From Hyphomicrobiales bacterium (GTDB taxonomy: Bacteria > Pseudomonadota > Alphaproteobacteria > Rhizobiales > Rhizobiaceae), in contig UCHD01000025.1 of the NCBI GenBank assembly GCA_900472175.1, positions 24,283 through 88,282 of the forward strand: a DNA stretch of 64,000 nt, given 5' to 3'. Within the stretch, counting starts at the first letter, position 1. Each line of letters starts with the position of its first letter. Positions 59,048 to 64,000 of the stretch are shown piece by piece. The notes below the pieces were generated by a model. That model made no database searches. It was not told the DNA's origin and saw only the letters and a list, made by a program, of their open reading frames with translations. Made by a program: the position numbers and the translations under genes.

Positions 59048-60997
59048 ATGCAGAACACCCAGTCCGATGTCTTCGATCTCTTTTCGGAGATTTATACCAG
59101 CACCGCGCAGGAGGAGATGAGTCTCCAGGAATATCTGTTCGCGTGCCGCGACGACAAAAGCATGTACGCCACCGCACAGGAGCGCATGGTCGCCGCCATT
59201 GGAGAGCCCAACTTCATTGAAACCAGCGCCGACGAACGCCTCGGCCGCATTTTCTCCAATCGAACCATCAAGATTTATCCGACATTCGCCGATTTCTACG
59301 GAATGGAAGATACGATCGAGCGGATCGTCGGCTATTTCCGCTATGCCGCGCAGGGGCTGGAAGAGCGCAAGCAGATCTTGTACCTGCTCGGCCCCGTCGG
59401 TGGCGGCAAATCCTCGCTGGCCGAAAGGCTGAAGAAGCTGATGGAGCAGCGGCCGATCTACACGTTGATGGTCGGCGGCCAGATCAGCCCGGTGTTCGAA
59501 TCGCCCCTCGGCCTCTTCCACCCCGAAAAGATGGCCGACCTCCTGGAAGAGAAATATGGCATTGCCAGGCGCCGCCTGACCGGCATGATCTCTCCCTGGG
59601 CGACCAAGCGCCTCGATGAGGTGGGTGGCGACATTTCCAAATTCAGCGTCGTCAAGCTGATGCCATCACGCCTGCGCCAGATCGGCATCGCCAAGACCGA
59701 ACCCGGCGATGAAAACAATCAGGACGTCTCCTCGCTGGTTGGCAAGGTCGATATCCGCCAGCTTGAAAATTTCAGCCAGGCCGACCCCGACGCCTATTCC
59801 TACAGCGGCGGCTTGAACCGGACGACACAGGGCCTGCTCGAATTCGTCGAAATGTTCAAGGCGCCGATCAAGGTGCTGCATCCGCTGCTGACGGCGACGC
59901 AGGAAGGCAATTACAACGGTACGGAAAATTTCGGCGCCTTCCCCTATCAGGGCATCGTCGTTGCCCATTCGAACGAGTCCGAATGGCTACAATTCAAGAA
60001 CAACCGCAACAACGAAGCCTTCCTCGACCGTATCCTGGTGGTCAAGGTGCCCTATTGCCTGCGGGTGACCGAAGAGCGGCAGATCTACGACAAGCTGCTG
60101 CGTGAAAGCGAGCTTGCCAAAAACCCCTGCGCGCCGGAAGTCCTGGAAAGCCTCAGCCGCTTTACCGTTTCGACACGGCTTACCCCGCATGAAAACTCAC
60201 CGCTTTATACCAAGATGCGGGTCTATGACGGCGAGAACCTGAAGGACGTCGATCCCAAGGCAAAATCCGTGCAGGAATATCGCGACGCCGCCGGTGTCGA
60301 CGAAGGCATGAACGGTGTCAGCACCCGCTTTGCCTTCAAGGTCCTGTCGGAGACCTTCAACTATGACAGCAAGGAGATCGCTGCCGATCCGGTGCATCTG
60401 ATGTATGTCATCGAACAGGCGATCAAGCGCGAGCAGTTCCCCAAGGAAACCGAGGCGGCCTACCTCGACTTCATCAAGTCGGAACTTGCCACGCGTTATG
60501 CCGAATTCATCGGCCATGAAATCCAGAAGGCCTATCTCGAATCCTACAGCGAATACGGCCAGAACCTGTTCGACCGCTATATCGCCTATGCCGACGCCTG
60601 GCTCGAGGACCAGGATTTCAAGGATCCCGACACGGGGCAGATACTCAACCGGACAATTCTCGACAATGAATTGTCGCAGATCGAAAAACCGGCGGGCATA
60701 GCCAATCCGAAGGATTTCCGCAACGAGGTCGTCAAGTTCACGCTGCGGGCCCGCGCCAAGAACAATGGCCGCAATCCGTCCTGGATGAGTTATGAGAAGC
60801 TGCGTGAAGTGATCGAAAAGAAGATGTTCGGTCAGGTGGAGGATTTGCTGCCGGTCATCAGTTTCGGCTCCAAGAAGGACAGCGCCAGCGAGAAACAACA
60901 TGCCGAATTCGTCCATCGCATGATCGAGCGGGGCTATACCGAGCGGCAGGTGCGCAGGCTGGTGGAATGGTACATGCGCGTCAACAAAGCGGGGTGA
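59048..60997 (+). CDS. prkA: PrkA serine protein kinase (E. coli YeaG homologue)
   Basis: The 649-residue protein has an AAA-like N-terminal domain with Walker A GPVGGGKSSLAERL (about residues 111-120) and the C-terminal PrkA/HPr-kinase-like domain (e.g. SWMSYEKLREVIEKKMF). Length agrees with E. coli YeaG (644 residues). ATG at 59048 has GGGAG 6 bases upstream; ATG at 59045 is possible. A TTG at 58991 would lie almost at the predicted transcription start and is unlikely. YeaG/PrkA is linked to nitrogen starvation, osmotic and stationary-phase stress. It leads the prkA-yeaH-spoVR operon. Confidence 0.93.
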   Translation: MQNTQSDVFDLFSEIYTSTAQEEMSLQEYLFACRDDKSMYATAQERMVAAIGEPNFIETSADERLGRIFSNRTIKIYPTFADFYGMEDTIERIVGYFRYAAQGLEERKQILYLLGPVGGGKSSLAERLKKLMEQRPIYTLMVGGQISPVFESPLGLFHPEKMADLLEEKYGIARRRLTGMISPWATKRLDEVGGDISKFSVVKLMPSRLRQIGIAKTEPGDENNQDVSSLVGKVDIRQLENFSQADPDAYSYSGGLNRTTQGLLEFVEMFKAPIKVLHPLLTATQEGNYNGTENFGAFPYQGIVVAHSNESEWLQFKNNRNNEAFLDRILVVKVPYCLRVTEERQIYDKLLRESELAKNPCAPEVLESLSRFTVSTRLTPHENSPLYTKMRVYDGENLKDVDPKAKSVQEYRDAAGVDEGMNGVSTRFAFKVLSETFNYDSKEIAADPVHLMYVIEQAIKREQFPKETEAAYLDFIKSELATRYAEFIGHEIQKAYLESYSEYGQNLFDRYIAYADAWLEDQDFKDPDTGQILNRTILDNELSQIEKPAGIANPKDFRNEVVKFTLRARAKNNGRNPSWMSYEKLREVIEKKMFGQVEDLLPVISFGSKKDSASEKQHAEFVHRMIERGYTERQVRRLVEWYMRVNKAG

Positions 60998-61023
60998 AAC
61001 ATATCGATGTCTGGGGGTAGCCA

Positions 61024-62337
61024 ATGCCGAATTTCATCGACCGCCGTCTCAACCCAAAGGACAAGAGCCTTGGGAACCGCCAGCGTTTCCTGAAGCGGGC
61101 CCGCGAAGAGCTGAAACGCTTCATCAAGGACCGCGTCAAGACAGACCGGATTGCCGACGTCGATTCGGGGCATGTGGTTCCGATGCCTGCACGCGGCGCC
61201 AGCGAGCCGACCTTCCAACCTGCCCGCGGCAGTGGCGACCGGCAATATGTGCTGCCTGGCAACCGCGATTACATGCCAGGAGATCGCATCGACAAGCCGC
61301 AGGGCGGCGGCGGATCGGGATCGGCAGCCGGAAAAGGCGAGGACGAAGACGACTTCCAGTTCCTGCTGTCGCGAGAGGAAGTGCTCGAACTGTTTTTCGA
61401 AGATCTTGAACTTCCCGACATGGTCAAGCTCAGCCTGAAGGAAGCCGTCGCCTTCAAACCGCGCCGCGCGGGCTTTGCTACCAGCGGTTCGCCGACCAAC
61501 ATCAATGTCAGCCGCACCATGCGCAACAGCTACGGACGCCGCATCGCCCTGCAGCGCCCCAAACGAAAGACATTGGAGGCTTTGGCGCAGGAGATCGAGG
61601 AACTCGCAGCGCAAGTCGATCCCGACCTCGTTCAGCGTCAGCATCTGGCAGCCTTGCGGGCGCAACTCGATCTGCTCGAACGGCGGCGGCGGCGCATTCC
61701 CTATGTCGATCCCGTCGATATCCGTTTCAACCGGTTCGAGCGCCAGCCGCTGCCCAATGCCAATGCGGTGATGTTCTGCCTGATGGATGTCTCCAGTTCG
61801 ATGGGCGAACGGGAGAAGGACCTCGCCAAGCGCTTCTTCGTGTTGCTGCATCTGTTTCTGAAACGCCGCTACGACCGGATCGACATCGTCTTCATCCGCC
61901 ATACCGACGAGGCCGGCGAAGTCGATGAAGAGACATTCTTCTACAGCACCCAGAGCGGCGGCACGGTGGTCTCCACCGCGCTTGAGGAGATGCAGCGCAT
62001 CATTCAGCAGCGTTACCCCGCAAAGGAATGGAACATCTATGCCGCACAGGCCTCCGACGGTGACAATGCTTCCCGCGATTCGGAACGCTGTGCCTCGATT
62101 CTCACCTCGGAACTGATGCGGCTTTGCCAGTATTACGCCTATGTCGAGATCATCGACGAGCGCGAAAGCGAAATCTTCGGCTCGACCGACAATGGCACCG
62201 CGCTCTGGCGCGCCTATCGCACCGTCGATGGCGAATGGCCGAATTTCCAGATGACCCGGATCGCCCGCCCGTCCGACATCTACCCTGTCTTCCGAAAGCT
62301 CTTCGCCAGGCAGCCAACCCTGCAATTTCGCAGCTGA
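61024..62337 (+). CDS. yeaH: YeaH/YhbH family protein (DUF444, von Willebrand A-like)
   Basis: The 437-residue protein starts MPNFIDRRLNPKDKSLGNRQRFLKRAREELK, the hallmark of the YeaH/YhbH family. It continues with a central disordered Gly-rich stretch and a VWA-like domain (NAVMFCLMDVSSSMGEREKDLAKRFF, a MIDAS-type D-x-S-x-S). Its neighbour is PrkA 26 bases upstream and SpoVR 12 bases downstream. YeaH forms a functional pair with YeaG in E. coli stress survival. Biochemical activity is not established. Confidence 0.93.
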   Translation: MPNFIDRRLNPKDKSLGNRQRFLKRAREELKRFIKDRVKTDRIADVDSGHVVPMPARGASEPTFQPARGSGDRQYVLPGNRDYMPGDRIDKPQGGGGSGSAAGKGEDEDDFQFLLSREEVLELFFEDLELPDMVKLSLKEAVAFKPRRAGFATSGSPTNINVSRTMRNSYGRRIALQRPKRKTLEALAQEIEELAAQVDPDLVQRQHLAALRAQLDLLERRRRRIPYVDPVDIRFNRFERQPLPNANAVMFCLMDVSSSMGEREKDLAKRFFVLLHLFLKRRYDRIDIVFIRHTDEAGEVDEETFFYSTQSGGTVVSTALEEMQRIIQQRYPAKEWNIYAAQASDGDNASRDSERCASILTSELMRLCQYYAYVEIIDERESEIFGSTDNGTALWRAYRTVDGEWPNFQMTRIARPSDIYPVFRKLFARQPTLQFRS

Positions 62338-62349
62338 ACGGAGCCCGGC

Positions 62350-63885
62350 ATGGCAAAGAATGCAGGCGCAAAACTGCTGTTCCACAGTTCCGACTGGAAC
62401 TTCAAGACGTTGTCGCGCGCCTATGACGCAATCGAGACGATCGCGCTGGATGAACTGGGGCTCGACGTCTACCCCAACCAGCTCGAGATCATCTCCTCGG
62501 AGCAGATGCTCGACGCCTACTCGTCCGTTGGCATGCCGCTAATGTACCAGCACTGGTCGTTCGGAAAGCGCTTCGTCTACGAGGAGCACGGCTATCGCAA
62601 GGGCCATCACGGCCTGGCCTACGAACTGGTGATCAACTCCAATCCCTGCATCACCTATCTGATGGAGGAAAACACCATGGCCATGCAGACCCTGGTGACC
62701 GCCCATGCGGCCTTCGGCCACAATCATTTCTTCAAGAACAACTACCTGTTCAAGCAATGGACAGATGCCAGCGCCATCCTCGGCTATATGGAGTTTTCCA
62801 AGAAATATATTGCCAAATGCGAAGAGAGACATGGGACTTCGGCCGTCGAGGCCATTCTCGATTCTGCCCATGCGCTGATGGACCAGGGCGTGTTCCGCTA
62901 CCGCCGGCCGCCGCGTCTATCCTCAAAGAAAGAACAGGAGCGGGCGCGCGAACGGCTGGAATACGAGGAACAGACCTATAGCGATCTCTGGCGCACGCTG
63001 CCGCGCGCCACCGAGCGCCCGGATCCGGAGGAAGCCGAGCGCGACGCTCTGGAGCGCAAGAAGGTGCTCAATCTTCCGGAGGAAAACCTCCTGTACTTCC
63101 TCGAAAAAAACAGCCTGATCCTGGAACCCTGGCAGCGAGAGCTGCTGCGCATCGTCCGGGTGATCGCCCAGTATTTCTATCCGCAGCGCCAAACAAAAGT
63201 GATGAACGAGGGATGCGCCACCTTCGTGCATTACACCATCATGAACAGGCTGTTCGACCAGGGTAAGCTCAGCGAAGGCTCGCTACTGGAAATGCTCCAC
63301 AGCCATTCCAGCGTGGTTTTCCAGCCGCATTTCGACGACCCGCGCTATTCCGGAATAAATCCCTATGCGCTGGGTTTTGCCATGATGCAGGACATCGAGC
63401 GCATCTGTAACCAGCCGACATCCGAGGACCGCGACTGGTTCCCCGATATCGCGGGCAGCGGCCAATGGCGCGAGACGTTGCTGGATGCCTGGGCCAATCA
63501 CCGGGATGAATCGTTCATCCTGCAATATCTAAGCCCTGCGCTGATCCGTAAATTCCGATTGTTCCAGCTCACGGACGAGGCGGACAACCGATATTGCGAG
63601 GTTGCGTCGATCCACAACGAGCGGGGTTATGGGGATATCCGCAAGGCGCTGGCGAGGAGTTACGATGTTGGGGCCAACAGCCAGGACATCCAGGTTGTCG
63701 ACGTCGACCTTCTGGGCGACCGTCAGCTGCGGCTTCAGCACCGAATCAAGGACGGTGTCCTGTTGGAGGAGGCGAGCCGCGACGCAACGCTTGGCCATAT
63801 CCGGCATCTGTGGGGTTATGGCGTGAGCCTTGCTGGTGTTGACGGGCCGACAGGTATTGTGCGGTATGAGTGCTCGACGGGTTAG
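62350..63885 (+). CDS. spoVR: SpoVR family protein (E. coli YcgB homologue)
   Basis: The 511-residue protein matches SpoVR/YcgB: an N-terminal DELGLDVYPNQLEIISSEQMLDAYSS, MPLMYQHWSFGKRF, a YPQRQTKVMNEGCATFVHYTIM (HxxxH/E type) region and NPYALGFAMMQDIERICN. CGGAG 7 bases upstream supports ATG at 62350. The prkA-yeaH-spoVR order is conserved across proteobacteria and all three probably share the EcfG promoter. The role of SpoVR in non-sporulating bacteria is unknown, though co-conservation suggests a stress role. Confidence 0.94.
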   Translation: MAKNAGAKLLFHSSDWNFKTLSRAYDAIETIALDELGLDVYPNQLEIISSEQMLDAYSSVGMPLMYQHWSFGKRFVYEEHGYRKGHHGLAYELVINSNPCITYLMEENTMAMQTLVTAHAAFGHNHFFKNNYLFKQWTDASAILGYMEFSKKYIAKCEERHGTSAVEAILDSAHALMDQGVFRYRRPPRLSSKKEQERARERLEYEEQTYSDLWRTLPRATERPDPEEAERDALERKKVLNLPEENLLYFLEKNSLILEPWQRELLRIVRVIAQYFYPQRQTKVMNEGCATFVHYTIMNRLFDQGKLSEGSLLEMLHSHSSVVFQPHFDDPRYSGINPYALGFAMMQDIERICNQPTSEDRDWFPDIAGSGQWRETLLDAWANHRDESFILQYLSPALIRKFRLFQLTDEADNRYCEVASIHNERGYGDIRKALARSYDVGANSQDIQVVDVDLLGDRQLRLQHRIKDGVLLEEASRDATLGHIRHLWGYGVSLAGVDGPTGIVRYECSTG

Positions 63886-64000
63886 GGTGTTGCCTTCAGC
63901 TTTCCCGTCTTTGTCCCGCGTGTGGAGGTTTTTGGGCTTTCGGAATCGAATTCACGGCTGGCTTTGGCGTCTTGCCCATGAACGCAAGAAGCCCGCCGGA
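63886..64000. other. Sequence after spoVR
   Basis: The last 115 bases show no complete gene or clear terminator. The window ends before any neighbouring gene can be identified. Confidence 0.4.

Noticed and set aside
60934..62385. Leftward ORF of 483 codons opposite yeaH
   Set aside because: It is antisense to a conserved gene with clear YeaH motifs and has no recognisable motif itself.
1..64000. CRISPR arrays, tRNA, rRNA, IS elements, prophage
   Set aside because: I looked for repeat-spacer patterns, tRNA-like cloverleaf ends, transposase and integrase motifs and found none.

Overview
The window is chromosome-type DNA from an alphaproteobacterium, most likely a member of the Rhizobiaceae (Rhizobium/Agrobacterium/Ensifer group). 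The support is the high GC content with Rhizobiales codon use, dense ABC-transporter operons, a candidate EcfG (RpoE2-type) promoter (GGAAC-N16-CGTT), a candidate CtrA box (TTAA-N7-TTAAC), a RIME-like palindromic intergenic repeat and a two-PAS soluble chemoreceptor. I see no tRNA, rRNA, CRISPR array, transposase, integrase or phage gene. Species cannot be fixed from the sequence alone.

Layout. (1) 1-4.4 kb: the start of a histidine-utilisation locus, with the N-terminus of hutH, a polar amino-acid ABC importer and a divergent hutC-type GntR repressor around a perfect 14-bp palindrome. (2) 4.4-9.75 kb: a TetR regulator divergent from an RND efflux pair, with two matching TetR-type palindromes flanking the pump promoter and a strong terminator at the end. 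(3) 9.8-15.5 kb: a soluble methyl-accepting chemoreceptor, a GNAT plus GH20 hexosaminidase operon behind a promoter/operator and a 26-codon mini-ORF, and a small two-helix membrane protein behind a candidate CtrA box. (4) 15.8-36.2 kb: a surface-polysaccharide cluster, described below. (5) 36.2-41.3 kb: housekeeping genes (ABC-F, pepT, rsgA) and two small conserved-looking hypotheticals. (6) 41.4-49.1 kb: a LacI regulator, a polyamine/opine-type ABC importer, a nucleoside hydrolase and an adenine deaminase, arranged as a purine nucleoside scavenging operon. (7) 49.2-58.7 kb: a convergent oligopeptide-type ABC importer with an M14 metallopeptidase, then an M20 amidohydrolase divergent from a phosphoribosyltransferase. 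(8) 59.0-63.9 kb: the conserved stress trio prkA-yeaH-spoVR (E. coli yeaG-yeaH-ycgB) behind the candidate EcfG promoter.

The most interesting region is the polysaccharide cluster. It carries Wzx/Wzy/Wzz-type export genes (flippase, polymerase/ligase, chain-length protein without a kinase domain), a NodB deacetylase, three glycosyltransferase domains on two proteins (one a GT4-GT2 fusion with an internal ribosome-binding site), a methyltransferase and a secreted clan-A glycoside hydrolase. Attached is a modification cassette: class II amidotransferase/asparagine-synthase-like protein, stand-alone acyl carrier protein, AMP-forming acyl ligase, an ammonia-dependent NAD-synthase-like PP-loop ligase, two paralogous tandem-GNAT proteins and a PrmC-like methyltransferase lacking the usual N-terminal domain. 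The amidotransferase-ligase-ACP set resembles genes accompanying exosortase (XrtA) polysaccharide clusters, but no exosortase or PEP-CTERM protein is present. My inference is that this cassette activates an acyl or amino-acyl group on the carrier protein, amidates it and transfers it to the polysaccharide or its lipid-linked precursor. No initiating phosphoglycosyltransferase or Wza-type outer-membrane exporter is seen, so those functions must lie elsewhere.
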